Source of the DNA: Pyrodictiaceae archaeon
Lineage (GTDB): Archaea > Thermoproteota > Thermoprotei_A > Sulfolobales > Pyrodictiaceae
Length of the DNA stretch: 33,362 nucleotides
NCBI GenBank assembly: GCA_027028845.1
Contig: JALVHV010000073.1
Location: 1 to 33,362, forward strand
Direction of reading: 5' to 3'
Position numbers and translations under genes: made by a program. Shown one piece after another: positions 17,347-27,757 of this stretch; the stretch's first letter is position 1, and each line of letters starts with the position of its first letter. The notes under the pieces were generated by a model. The model worked only from the letters and a program-made list of their open reading frames with translations. It did no database searches and was not told the DNA's origin.

Positions 17347-18681
17347 ATGCTTCCGCTAGATGTATGTGAGGACTACATTATTGAGGGCGTTCGAGCTAGA
17401 ATGATACTTGATTCTCGCGGGAACCCGACTGTTGAAGCCGAAGTTTTAACAAAGGGTGGTGGATTCGGCAGAGCTGCGGCACCTGCGGGGGCATCTAAGG
17501 GTATCCACGAGGCTGTAGAGCTTAGAGATGGTGGTAAAGAGTTTAAGGGTAAGGGTGTGAAAAGGGCCGTATATAACGTGAATTACATCATCGCACCACG
17601 CCTTATTGGGCTTGATTCGCGCATGCAAAGACTTATAGATGATGTAATGGTTAGGCTTGACGGTACTCCTAATAAGTCTAGGCTCGGGGCAAATGCTATT
17701 GTGTCTGTATCGCTAGCTGTTGCTAAAGCTGCAGCTGCAACCGCTGATCTCCCGCTTTATATGTACTTGGGTGGGGCCTCTGGAACATATCTACTACCAG
17801 TACCGCTCATGAACATAATTAATGGAGGAGCTCATGCTGGTAATGAGTTAGCTATACAAGAGTTCATGATAGCCCCTGTTAACTCTGATACGTTTCACGA
17901 GGCTCTCCGAATAGCTTCAGAGATATATCATGAGCTCAAATCATACTTGAAAGAGAAGTATGGAGCTATTGCTATAAACGTGGGAGATGAAGGTGGATTT
18001 GCACCACCTATGAAAGAGACACGTGAAGCTCTTGACGCGCTCGTCGAGGCTATAAGGAGGGCTGGCTGGCAACCCGGTGAGGACGTGTACTTAGGTATTG
18101 ATGCTGCAGCTTCACACTTCTATGATCAGGGTAGAAAGGTGTACAAGCTTGATGGAAAGGAACTAGGCCCAGAAGAATTGATCGATTACTACGTAGAGCT
18201 TGTTGAGGAGTATCCTATAGCTAGTATAGAGGACCCATTCCACGAAGAGGATTTCGAGAGCCATGCCAAGCTAACAGCGAAGATAGGCAAGAGAGTGCTA
18301 ATAGTTGGAGACGACCTTTACGTCACGAATATTGAAAGACTGCATAGAGGAATATCTATGGGTGCAACTAATGCTGCTCTTCTAAAAGTTAACCAGATAG
18401 GAACACTAACCGAAGCATTCGATTACGCATTCCTCGCCTATAGGAACGCAATGAAGGTTATTGTTAGCCACAGAAGCGGCGAAACCGAAGACACAACCAT
18501 AGCACACATAGCCGTCGCACTAAGAACAGGACTCATAAAGACCGGGGCCCCAGCAAGAAGCGAACGTGTAGCAAAATATAATGAGTTAATACGTATTGAG
18601 GAAGAACTAGCCGGCTCGGCTATCTATGCAGGAAAGTACGCATATAGCGGCTTACACGAAATCCTAGGATTTTATCACTAG
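17347..18681 (+). CDS. eno: Enolase
   Basis: ARMILDSRGNPTVEAEV, GGAHAGNELAIQEFMI, KVNQIGTLTEAF and SHRSGETEDTTIAH motifs. Confidence 0.98.
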   Translation: MLPLDVCEDYIIEGVRARMILDSRGNPTVEAEVLTKGGGFGRAAAPAGASKGIHEAVELRDGGKEFKGKGVKRAVYNVNYIIAPRLIGLDSRMQRLIDDVMVRLDGTPNKSRLGANAIVSVSLAVAKAAAATADLPLYMYLGGASGTYLLPVPLMNIINGGAHAGNELAIQEFMIAPVNSDTFHEALRIASEIYHELKSYLKEKYGAIAINVGDEGGFAPPMKETREALDALVEAIRRAGWQPGEDVYLGIDAAASHFYDQGRKVYKLDGKELGPEELIDYYVELVEEYPIASIEDPFHEEDFESHAKLTAKIGKRVLIVGDDLYVTNIERLHRGISMGATNAALLKVNQIGTLTEAFDYAFLAYRNAMKVIVSHRSGETEDTTIAHIAVALRTGLIKTGAPARSERVAKYNELIRIEEELAGSAIYAGKYAYSGLHEILGFYH

Positions 18682-18762
18682 GCAAAACTCGCTCACTACT
18701 ACCTAGATATCTGATTTTAATCAGAAATCATATAATTCTAATTTTTATTAATAGGTGATATT

Positions 18763-19362
18763 TTGAAGAAATCCTTGCGCCTTGTAGCCATAGCTGATAA
18801 ATGGCATATTGATAGAGCTGAAGAAGAGATAGGTGACGCACTCTACCTCTACGATAAAGAGTGTTTAGAGATAAAAAGTGATTCCGAATATCCGCTTATT
18901 TACGTATACTCTTGCTTAGAGGCTGACAAAGCCTTTGAATATATCGTACGAGAACCGCCTGCATATATTGAGAGACTCATACCGGTTCACAAAGTCTACA
19001 GAGAATTCATACGCCTTACTCGAGAGGGTATATTGATTAATGACGCCATGCTAGTAGATATTAGAGACTTTGTTTTACCTAGGTGCACTAGTTATTGTTA
19101 TATAGAGGTTCATCCTCGCAATATATACATAGTATATAAAGGCCTTGTTGCAAGGCGCAAAGCGCAGAAGAGGCTCCAAAATATATTAGCTTCTATGCTT
19201 AGAATCAGGGTTAGTAGAAAGGCTATGTACTCGCTTATAGTAGAAGATACACGTGAAGGCATTGTTATAGCGCTAGTTCCTCGAGGCAGTGACCGTATGA
19301 GGTTTTGGAGAGAAAGTAGGATTGGATTAGGCATCTCTGGAGGAGAAACTAGAAAAACGTAA
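18763..19362 (+). CDS. Uncharacterised protein, possibly THUMP-like
   Basis: TTG start; SYCYIEVHPRNIYIVYKGLVARRKAQKRLQNILASML...YSLIVEDTREGIVIALVP has a THUMP-like layout; domain call tentative. Confidence 0.55.
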   Translation: MKKSLRLVAIADKWHIDRAEEEIGDALYLYDKECLEIKSDSEYPLIYVYSCLEADKAFEYIVREPPAYIERLIPVHKVYREFIRLTREGILINDAMLVDIRDFVLPRCTSYCYIEVHPRNIYIVYKGLVARRKAQKRLQNILASMLRIRVSRKAMYSLIVEDTREGIVIALVPRGSDRMRFWRESRIGLGISGGETRKT

Positions 19363-19396
19363 TACTATGAACTCTTCCAATGGGTAGGCCGAAACT

Positions 19397-20635
19397 ATGC
19401 CATCTACACGAGACTTGATCGAAAGTATCCTAGAGCGTCCCTCGGTATTTAAGAGTAGAGAGAAGTTATACCCAGAGTACGTGCCACCTTATCTACCTCA
19501 TCGTGAGGAGCAGTTAAAGTCCTTAGCAACATATTTTAGACCAGTATTACTTGAGCCAGGCTCCCTTTCGCAGCGTGTTCTCTTAGTGGGGAGTATAGGG
19601 ACAGGTAAGAGCGTTACAGCGAGGAGATTCGGGCAGGACTTTAAACTCCTTGCTAGACAACGAGGTATTAAAATGGAGTATGTACATGTTAATTGTCATA
19701 GAGATAGAACGTTATATTTAGTTGTACAAGAGATAGCTAGGCAGTTAAGAATACCGATACCGCCAAGGGGTCTATCTGCTCAGGAAATGTATCAATTAAT
19801 TCTAAAACAGTTAGAGAACAAGAATATGTACGCGATAATAACTCTTGACGAGTTTGACTACTTTATTGAAGTCGCAGGTAATGACGCAGTTTATTTCCTT
19901 GTAAGGACTTATGACGAGCACCCAGAGTTGACAAAACGAATAAGCTTTATATTTATAACAAGGGGTCTAACAAGCCTTAGCAGACTTGACACAGCCACAG
20001 AGAGCTACTTGATTAGAAACGTTATACACTTTAAACCCTATACAAGCAATGAGCTTTACGACATCCTTAAGTATAGAAGTAGCGAAGCATTCTACGAAGG
20101 AACGGTTAGCGACGATGTACTGCGATACATAGCCGAGCTTGTTGGAGCAGATACCGGGGGCAGCGGGAATGCTAGATTAGCGCTTGAGATACTTCTGCTT
20201 GCAGGAAACGAAGCAGATAACGAGGGATCACCAATACTTACTATAGAGCATGTAAGAAAAGCGTTTACAAAGACGAATCCTAATCTATCAATAATGGTAA
20301 ATGATATTATTAAACACTTACCACTCCACGAAATGATATTGCTCCTTGCAATAGTAAGGACATTAAGAGCTACTACCGAACCCTATGTCAGGATAGGCGA
20401 GGTGGAAGCAGAGTATCAACGAATATGTGAAGAACTAGGCGAAACACCTAGGAGGCACACACAAGTCTACGAGTACATAATGGATTTGAAGAAGCGAGGG
20501 ATAATAGAAGCAAGAGTCTCCGGGAAAGGCTATAGGGGTAAGAGCACACTAATAGGCATGAGCCTAGGACCTCTTGATCACTTAGAGAGATACATCACAG
20601 AGCTAATAGAGTACATGAAGGGAGGAAATACATGA
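19397..20635 (+). CDS. Orc1/Cdc6-type replication initiator (AAA+ and winged helix)
   Basis: GSIGTGKSVTARRF Walker A, IITLDEFDYF Walker B, C-terminal winged-helix-like region. Confidence 0.92.
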   Translation: MPSTRDLIESILERPSVFKSREKLYPEYVPPYLPHREEQLKSLATYFRPVLLEPGSLSQRVLLVGSIGTGKSVTARRFGQDFKLLARQRGIKMEYVHVNCHRDRTLYLVVQEIARQLRIPIPPRGLSAQEMYQLILKQLENKNMYAIITLDEFDYFIEVAGNDAVYFLVRTYDEHPELTKRISFIFITRGLTSLSRLDTATESYLIRNVIHFKPYTSNELYDILKYRSSEAFYEGTVSDDVLRYIAELVGADTGGSGNARLALEILLLAGNEADNEGSPILTIEHVRKAFTKTNPNLSIMVNDIIKHLPLHEMILLLAIVRTLRATTEPYVRIGEVEAEYQRICEELGETPRRHTQVYEYIMDLKKRGIIEARVSGKGYRGKSTLIGMSLGPLDHLERYITELIEYMKGGNT

Positions 20636-20907
20636 AAAAACGTGAACTAGTACAAGAGATACTAGGCAGCAAAGGAAAAGCCAAAATACTCTTATTATTA
20701 GCAGAGTATGGTCAGCTTAACATAACGCGGCTCCTAAGATACAGCGGCCTACACTACAAGCTTTTAGAGAAGCACTTACGCGAGCTTAAAGACTTAGGAC
20801 TTGTTGAAGAAGAGAGACTAGGGAGGGTTCGTTATTTTAGCCTAAGATTTGACAATCCACATGTTCCAATAATCCTTGAACTTCTACGAGCACTACAAGA
20901 GATATAA
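20632..20907 (+). CDS. Small winged-helix DNA-binding protein
   Basis: ILLLLAEYGQLNITRLLRYSGLHYKLLEKHLRELKDLGLVEEERLGRVRYFSL; ATGA overlap with the Orc1/Cdc6 stop. Confidence 0.8.
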   Translation: MKKRELVQEILGSKGKAKILLLLAEYGQLNITRLLRYSGLHYKLLEKHLRELKDLGLVEEERLGRVRYFSLRFDNPHVPIILELLRALQEI

Positions 20908-20952
20908 TTAGGAACAAGCAGATAACAGCTCTTCCTACACGGGCTTACAAAC

Positions 20953-21405
20953 TTGCAGCCAAGTATGATAGATATAACAAAAAAAGATATCATATATAGA
21001 GAGGCTATAGCCTATGGAAGAATAAAATTACGCAAAGAAACAATCAAACTCATCAAGGAAAATAGGATAGAAAAAGGAGACCCCTTCCAAGTAGCCAGTA
21101 TTGCTGGAATACTAGCGGCAAAGAAGACGCCAACTCTTCTCCCAATGTGTCATCCGATCGAAATAACCAATGTATCTGTAAAATGCTCAATAGAAGACGA
21201 GGAACATATAGGGTGCAAAGCAAGGGTAAAAGCCATAGCACGAACAGGAGTTGAGATGGAAGCCCTTACAGCCGTAAGCATAGCATTGCTCAATATTTGG
21301 GACATGGTCAAGAAGTACGAGAAAGACGAAGAAGGTCTCTACCCCTACACACGTATAGAGAATATAGTTGTAGAAAATAAGATCAAGAAACCCTTAACTT
21401 CATAA
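20953..21405 (+). CDS. moaC: Cyclic pyranopterin monophosphate synthase MoaC
   Basis: [56 protein letters not shown]. Confidence 0.95.
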   Translation: MQPSMIDITKKDIIYREAIAYGRIKLRKETIKLIKENRIEKGDPFQVASIAGILAAKKTPTLLPMCHPIEITNVSVKCSIEDEEHIGCKARVKAIARTGVEMEALTAVSIALLNIWDMVKKYEKDEEGLYPYTRIENIVVENKIKKPLTS

Positions 21406-22836
21406 GGGCAGAGTGGTTTGGGTCCCGCCTCCCTTTCTTCTTCGTCTACTTGACTTCCTAGTAGCTCTCCGAGCCTTACTAGTACCAGCCTCCTCGTTCT
21501 TGGTCTGAGGCTGTGTTGCTCTCGTCTCTACTCTCGTTGATGCTGTAGCAGGCTTCTCCATACGCAATAGTAGCATATTAATATGCTCCTTGACTTGTGA
21601 GTAGAGAGGACCCGCAAGGTACTTAATCATGTTGTCGGTCAGGTTATACCCTACTGCTATCCTCGCAGCATAGTCAGGTCTCTCCCGGAATATTATCATA
21701 AGATAGGGCAACACCTCTCGCTTTACTGTGGTCCTCGACGTATGTATGCGTTTTGCAATAGCATCCGCCAACGCTTCTCTTATTTCACGCATCTCCTTCG
21801 TCTTAGCAAGGAGCATTATCTTTTGGGGAAAAGAGTACTTAGCCCATCGGAACTTACTCTTCTTCCTAGCCAGTGCTACTCCGGGCCCTGCTAAGTCAAA
21901 GACGTAGGATAACAAGTCCCATGAGAGAGTACGTTTAATCCTGCCGAGATATATATCGGCCCTTGCCAATGATTCAAAGGCTCTCCATACATCCTCTGGG
22001 TCTGTATACTGGTTCGGTATATTTTCGTTAATCCATTGGAGAATGGTTTCATAGTCTAAATCTGTGTGAGTTACAGCGCGTTTTGCTTGCCAAGCATACT
22101 TTGACATAAACAGGTTCCGGAGCATTTCCCATGGAGTATATTGTCTATCCCTGGATACTACAAGATTCCTTACTATGTCGAGAGTTACCTTGCCGTAGCC
22201 CTCTGCTATAGCTTGTAAATCATTAATAGCAGATCTAAGGTCTCCCTCACATCTCTGTGCAATATACTTTAGTGCTGCATCCTCGCATTCTATGCGCTCC
22301 GCTGCACATATCCTCTTAAGAACTTGGACAACGTAGCGCTCGCTAAGCCTATTAAAAGGTATCATTAATGAGGCCTCACGTAGTGGACGAAGCTTCTGGT
22401 CCCAGGGATCATTAGCCGTCATAACTATTGGGTGCTTAGTGATCTTGATGAGTTCGAGTATAGCGTCAAGCCCTCCCCTATCAGCTGTACCCGATATACC
22501 ATCAACCTCATCTAGTAGTATTATCTTGCGGCGCCCAAACAAGCTCATCTGAGTAGCAGCGACCTTTGCTATGCGTTCAATATCCTCTTTTCTCCTAAAA
22601 TCCGAAGCGTTCATCTCTATAAGCTCTAACCCATACTCATGTGCTGCGGCCTCGACAAGGCTTGTTTTACCAACACCAGCGGGACCATAGAAGAGAGCTG
22701 CTTTTTTCTCCGGAGGGCGTCCCTGCAGCCACTGCCTTAGCCAAGGAATAAACTTCTCCTTTGCCTGATCCTGGTTAGCGACATCGGCTATACGTTTAGG
22801 CCTATACTTTATAACCCATGGTATTCTTTGGCTCAA
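21400..22836 (-). CDS. rfcL: Replication factor C large subunit
   Basis: [43 protein letters not shown]; long C-terminal region. Confidence 0.95.
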   Translation of the reverse strand: MSQRIPWVIKYRPKRIADVANQDQAKEKFIPWLRQWLQGRPPEKKAALFYGPAGVGKTSLVEAAAHEYGLELIEMNASDFRRKEDIERIAKVAATQMSLFGRRKIILLDEVDGISGTADRGGLDAILELIKITKHPIVMTANDPWDQKLRPLREASLMIPFNRLSERYVVQVLKRICAAERIECEDAALKYIAQRCEGDLRSAINDLQAIAEGYGKVTLDIVRNLVVSRDRQYTPWEMLRNLFMSKYAWQAKRAVTHTDLDYETILQWINENIPNQYTDPEDVWRAFESLARADIYLGRIKRTLSWDLLSYVFDLAGPGVALARKKSKFRWAKYSFPQKIMLLAKTKEMREIREALADAIAKRIHTSRTTVKREVLPYLMIIFRERPDYAARIAVGYNLTDNMIKYLAGPLYSQVKEHINMLLLRMEKPATASTRVETRATQPQTKNEEAGTSKARRATRKSSRRRRKGGGTQTTLPL

Positions 22837-22888
22837 AAGATGTCACCTAAAGTTTATTAAGATAAATGAACAGAGTACGGTATTGTTG

Positions 22889-23872
22889 TTACGAAGATGC
22901 ACGCATCTTCTGGCCAAGTAGTGTGAGCCACGCCAGGAAAGCGCTAAGCTGGATCTCGTCGTCCGCGCCCTCTACGAGGCGGAACTGTATCTCACCAGCA
23001 TAATCAGCTATCATAACCCTTAGTTCCTCGGGAAGCTTAAGCTCTTGGCTAAATATTTCTCTATGAATTTGCTTAATAACATCAACACCACTGAGGCCAT
23101 AGTTTATCATGAGTTGACGTAGCTGGTCCCTCGCCCTCTGGAACTGGCCATCCAATGCTAACTTTATCATTTCTCTTATCTCGCGAGGATGGGCTAGCCC
23201 AACTACCTTGTAGACTATATCGGGTGTGACTGTTCCTATGGCTGCAGCTGCTTGGAGAACATTAATAGCCCTGCGCATATCGCCCTCGCTTATCTCGTAA
23301 ATGGTTTCAAGCCCTTCCTCTGTGTACTTGCACTTCTCTTGCTCACATATCCACTTGAGCCTTGCAATAACATCTTCTTTCTTCAGCGGAGTGAAACGGA
23401 ATAACGCACACCTTGATTGTATAGGCTCTATTATTTTGCTAGGAAAGTTGGCAATAAGTATGAACCTGGTACTGGCAGTATACATTTCCATTAATCGGCG
23501 CAAGGCTTGTTGAGCATCGGCAGTCATATTGTCTGCTTCATCGAGCAAGACTATCTTAAAGGGAACACCGGGAGGCGTTCTACTACGTGCAAATTCCTTT
23601 ACTTTTGTCCTAATAGTATCTATTCCTCTCTCATCGCTTGCATTAAGCTCCAACATATACTGAAGATAGTTCTCGCCGTAGAGGTCATGTGCTAGGGCAT
23701 GTGCTGCAGTAGTCTTACCAGTGCCTGGTGGGCCTACAAATAGGAGATGAGGCATGTTTTTCTCTTCGACAAACTTCTTAAGCCTTTTAACAATTTCCTC
23801 TTGATTCACTATTTCATCAAGGGATCTGGGTCTATATTTTTCTGCCCAAAGGAGTTCAGCAATACTTGACAA
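22889..23872 (-). CDS. rfcS: Replication factor C small subunit
   Basis: LLWAEKYRPRSLDEIVNQ, FVGPPGTGKTTAAHALA, LLDEADNM, RFILIANFPSKIIEPIQSRC; TTG start. Confidence 0.97.
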   Translation of the reverse strand: MSSIAELLWAEKYRPRSLDEIVNQEEIVKRLKKFVEEKNMPHLLFVGPPGTGKTTAAHALAHDLYGENYLQYMLELNASDERGIDTIRTKVKEFARSRTPPGVPFKIVLLDEADNMTADAQQALRRLMEMYTASTRFILIANFPSKIIEPIQSRCALFRFTPLKKEDVIARLKWICEQEKCKYTEEGLETIYEISEGDMRRAINVLQAAAAIGTVTPDIVYKVVGLAHPREIREMIKLALDGQFQRARDQLRQLMINYGLSGVDVIKQIHREIFSQELKLPEELRVMIADYAGEIQFRLVEGADDEIQLSAFLAWLTLLGQKMRASS

Positions 23873-23959
23873 GGGTTACCAGCCCGAATTACAGCTAATA
23901 TTACCTAACGCCTATTTTAGGGCAACGAGCCCTGAAAAACACTAGTAAGGGGCTAGGAC

Positions 23960-24523
23960 TTGGAATCAAGGCTTAGCATAGAGCTTGAGATCCTAGAGTT
24001 CGAGTACCTGCTCAGACCGGTTCGTACAATGATACTTAAGGATGCTGGAGTACTTGAAATTGATGGACAGAAGATCGAGCTACAAAAAGGAGTTGAAACA
24101 GAGTTACCGTATTGGCTAGCTAAACAACTAGCGGTAGAAGAGCTGGCAAAGCTTATTGAAACACCGATAACTCTTGAGGATATTGCGCGGCTCCATTTCT
24201 CGGTGGTTAGTGCAAAAACACCCTCAGATCTCGAGCCATTACCTCAATACTTTTATCAAGAGGCTAAAACAGTAATAAGAGATTTAGAGGAAAGAGCTAG
24301 GAGAGAGCTTAATCCAGCACTTTTCGAAGAGAGCCAAAAAATGACACAGTACCTTGTCGATATTGTTGATAAGCGCTTGACAATGATATTACAGAGTCTT
24401 AGGAGCCCAACAAGTATAGCTGAGCTATCCTCAAGGCTGGCACCAGAGGAGACTCTTCTACTAACGTATTTCAGCCAAGTGCTACGAGAATGGAAGAACA
24501 AGATACTGCCCAAGCCAGCATAG
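23960..24523 (+). CDS. GINS complex subunit (Gins23-type)
   Basis: GINS-like sequence directly upstream of mcm, matching the known crenarchaeal gins23-mcm arrangement. Confidence 0.82.
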   Translation: MESRLSIELEILEFEYLLRPVRTMILKDAGVLEIDGQKIELQKGVETELPYWLAKQLAVEELAKLIETPITLEDIARLHFSVVSAKTPSDLEPLPQYFYQEAKTVIRDLEERARRELNPALFEESQKMTQYLVDIVDKRLTMILQSLRSPTSIAELSSRLAPEETLLLTYFSQVLREWKNKILPKPA

Positions 24524-24597
24524 CGGTATAGCAACGACCCGTGAACGAGATAAAGGGTATTATTTATGCACACTTAGTCAGAGGGGCATAGAGGGCC

Positions 24598-26691
24598 GTG
24601 CAAAGCATACCAGGAATCCTCGAGGAATCAATAATAGATGCCAAGGAGCGATTCTTCGAATTCTTAAGGAGCTTTAGAGATCGTAATGGGAATTACAAGT
24701 ACCGGGAAAGAATAAGACAAATGATAACCATGGGCCAGAAGAGCCTAATCGTAGAGTACAACGACCTATATATCTTTGATAACAAGCTTGCCAGGCTCCT
24801 AATAGATTCCCCCGACGAGGTTCTAAGACAAGCAAGCGAGGCCCTAAAGGAGTTTATCGAATCAGAAGCTCCAGAGTACGCCGAGTCTATCGAGAAATTC
24901 TATATAAGGGTACGAGCTCTGCCAAGAACACTACCGCTCCGAAGACTACGGAGCGAATACATAGGTAAACTAGTAATGCTCGAGGGCATATTGGTAAGGG
25001 CAACACCGATAAAAGAGAAAATAACTAAGGCCGTCTTCATGCATTGTACAAAGGATCAAGGATGTCACGAATTTGAATGGCCTCCTGAAGGAGAGCTAGT
25101 AGGCGAGGTCCTGGAGAAGCCCCCGGCGTGCCCGGTATGTGGGAGCGCTAGCGGCACCTTCCGCCTAATACCCGAGAAGTCCAAGCTCATAGATTGGCAA
25201 AGAATAGTGCTACAAGAGAGGCCGGAAGAGATTCCCCCGGGGCAGTTACCGCGAAGCATCGAAGTAGTATTACAAGATGAGCTAGTTGATAGTGCAAGAC
25301 CCGGCGATAGGGTAACAATTGTTGGAGTTGTGCGCGTTAGACCTGACTCTGCTAAAAAGAAGGCAATTTATGATTTATACATAGATGCTATTCACCTAGA
25401 GGTATCCCAGAAGCTTCTAGAGGAAGTAGTAATAACACGTGAAGACGAGGAACGAATAAAGACACTGGCTAGAGATCCATGGATACATAAGAAGATTGTC
25501 GCTAGTATCGCGCCCGCAATATATGGACACTGGGACATAAAGGAGGCTATCGCATTAGCGCTCTTCGGTGGTGTACCGAAAGTAACTCCTGACGGGACAC
25601 GGATTAGGGGAGACATACACGTATTGATCGTCGGTGATCCTGGGACAGCTAAGAGCCAGCTACTCCAATATGTTGCACGTATAGCACCCCGAGGAATATA
25701 TACAACGGGTAAAGGAGCAACAGCAGCCGGTCTAACAGCAGCAGTAATACGAGACAAAGCCACGGGCGAATATTATCTTGAAGCTGGTGCGCTTGTATTA
25801 GCAGACGGCGGCGTCGCAGCAATAGATGAAATAGACAAGATGAGGGACGAAGACCGTGTCGCCATACACGAGGCAATGGAGCAGCAGACAGTCAGCATAG
25901 CAAAGGCAGGTATAGTTGCTAGGCTAAACGCAAGAACGACAGTAATAGCTGCCGGAAACCCCAAGTTTGGGAGATACTTGACAAACCGTACTCTCGCCGA
26001 TAACATAAACCTGCCAGTCACTATACTCTCGAGGTTTGATCTAATATTCATTCTTAAGGATAGACCAAACCCGGAGGAGGATAGGAGAGTAGCGCATCAC
26101 ATACTACAAGTGCATAAAGAGACCGAGAAAGTTAAGCCAGAAATCGAGCCAGAGCTACTGAAGAAATACATCAGTTATGCTAGGCGCTATGTAAGGCCGC
26201 GTCTCACAAGCGAGGCTATCAAGCTAATAGAGGACTTCTATGTCCAGATGAGGAGAATGAGCCTAGAGTCAGCTGACGGAGCTATACCAATTACGTTGAG
26301 GCAGCTCGAAGCACTCGTGAGACTAGCCGAAGCCCACGCCAGGATGGCACTTAGGAACGAAGTAACAGTAGAGGATGCAGAAGCAGCAATAAGACTAATG
26401 AAGGCATTCCTTGAAAGCGCGGGCCTCGACATAGAGAGCGGCAAGATAGATATAGACATAATCATGACCGGAAAGCCACGAAGCAAACAAGAGAAGTTTA
26501 CAAGAGTAATGGAGATAATAGAGCAGCTAGAATCCGAGAGTGAAGAAGGATGCGCAAAGCTCAGAGACATACAAAAGAGGGCACTAAGTGAGGGCATAGA
26601 ATCAAACATAGTGGAAGAAGCAATAAAGACTATGAGACGCGACGGAATAATTTACGAAAAGAGCCTTGGATGCTACGCTATAGTCCGCTAA
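24598..26691 (+). CDS. mcm: MCM replicative helicase
   Basis: VGDPGTAKSQLL Walker A, AAIDEIDKM Walker B, LSRFDLIFIL Arg-finger motif; CTKDQGCHEFEW...CPVCG zinc site; GTG start. Confidence 0.98.
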   Translation: MQSIPGILEESIIDAKERFFEFLRSFRDRNGNYKYRERIRQMITMGQKSLIVEYNDLYIFDNKLARLLIDSPDEVLRQASEALKEFIESEAPEYAESIEKFYIRVRALPRTLPLRRLRSEYIGKLVMLEGILVRATPIKEKITKAVFMHCTKDQGCHEFEWPPEGELVGEVLEKPPACPVCGSASGTFRLIPEKSKLIDWQRIVLQERPEEIPPGQLPRSIEVVLQDELVDSARPGDRVTIVGVVRVRPDSAKKKAIYDLYIDAIHLEVSQKLLEEVVITREDEERIKTLARDPWIHKKIVASIAPAIYGHWDIKEAIALALFGGVPKVTPDGTRIRGDIHVLIVGDPGTAKSQLLQYVARIAPRGIYTTGKGATAAGLTAAVIRDKATGEYYLEAGALVLADGGVAAIDEIDKMRDEDRVAIHEAMEQQTVSIAKAGIVARLNARTTVIAAGNPKFGRYLTNRTLADNINLPVTILSRFDLIFILKDRPNPEEDRRVAHHILQVHKETEKVKPEIEPELLKKYISYARRYVRPRLTSEAIKLIEDFYVQMRRMSLESADGAIPITLRQLEALVRLAEAHARMALRNEVTVEDAEAAIRLMKAFLESAGLDIESGKIDIDIIMTGKPRSKQEKFTRVMEIIEQLESESEEGCAKLRDIQKRALSEGIESNIVEEAIKTMRRDGIIYEKSLGCYAIVR

Positions 26692-26712
26692 GGAGCAACA
26701 ATAAATACAGAT

Positions 26713-26997
26713 TTACTCTTCTCCGCTTTGCTCCGCACCTTCAAAGAGTTCGAGACAGCCTTCTTTCTCCAAGCGAAGCCTCCATAGGTTCACAGGCATC
26801 CACATAATCCATGCAGGAACTCTCTTAATGAACTCATAAGCCTCCTCCCATGTCTCAAGCCCTAGCTTCTTCGCTAGCTCTTCAAGGCTCATAGGACGGT
26901 GCAAGTACTCATGTATAACCTTGAGTATCTCCGGAGTAATGAAAATTTGCTTCTCCCCAATAACCACTATATACTCTTTACACTTCTCGCTCGCCAT
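26713..26997 (-). CDS. Uncharacterised 94-aa protein, possible HTH
   Basis: ORF with typical codons; MSLEELAKKLGLETWEEAYEFIKRVP helical region. Confidence 0.6.
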   Translation of the reverse strand: MASEKCKEYIVVIGEKQIFITPEILKVIHEYLHRPMSLEELAKKLGLETWEEAYEFIKRVPAWIMWMPVNLWRLRLEKEGCLELFEGAEQSGEE

Positions 26998-27172
26998 TAC
27001 TACCTACCCCCACTCCCTAGCACCCAGACTACAGCTTTTAATGCTAATCCCTTGTGGGCGGTACCCGGGGGCGGAAGTACTATAGCTGCAACATCACACT
27101 ATCAGCGCTGGAACGCGCGGGCATCCCGCCCCATAAGTTATGATTCTCTCGCTTACCACACGACTATCTATA

Positions 27173-27736
27173 TTAACTTGACTCCCTTGTCCTAACTTTA
27201 CTTACAAGGTCTTTAACAACAGCATAAACCTCGTCAACAAGTCTATCACGGTTCTCAAGGGTTACTTCGAACCAGTACCCCTTTGTCTTAAGAACCGGGA
27301 GAATCTCGGGATCCCTTAAGCGATAGTGTGCAACAAAGATACCAGGCTTCCCGGACTTAACGACATCAAGAATTATCCTACGTATTCTGGGGAGTCTTAA
27401 CTCCATAGGACCTATCTCGTCTATAACAACTAGGTCGGCGCGAACCAGGCCTCTTAGAGCCTCCTCCGCGACCTTTTCTGCTTCCCTACAAGTAGTATAA
27501 CGTCCTACCGCGGGACCATCACATCCATTTATCTTGGCAAGCCAGCCTGACACCCTTCCATCAAGGCTCTCGATGCGAAAACCTATTCTTCTGCCACCTA
27601 CTCGGACCTCGGGGCAATAGAAACCGACAACAGAGATGCCGTCAGAAACAAGCCTTTCTAGAACACGCTTAACGAGCGTGGTCTTCCCAATACCCGGACG
27701 TCCTGTTATTACTACAAACCGCTTACTAGTTGTCAA
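27173..27736 (-). CDS. Nucleoside-triphosphatase, THEP1 family
   Basis: VITGRPGIGKTTLVKRVLERL, LVVIDEIGPMELR. Confidence 0.9.
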   Translation of the reverse strand: MTTSKRFVVITGRPGIGKTTLVKRVLERLVSDGISVVGFYCPEVRVGGRRIGFRIESLDGRVSGWLAKINGCDGPAVGRYTTCREAEKVAEEALRGLVRADLVVIDEIGPMELRLPRIRRIILDVVKSGKPGIFVAHYRLRDPEILPVLKTKGYWFEVTLENRDRLVDEVYAVVKDLVSKVRTRESS

Positions 27737-27757
27737 TGCCTCACCACGCTCATAGCA

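Noticed and set aside
27068-27132. Possible tRNA (7-bp acceptor-like stem)
   Set aside because: Only 65 nt, the T-arm position has a 3-nt loop (GCGGG-cat-CCCGC), and no recognisable D arm or anticodon arm.
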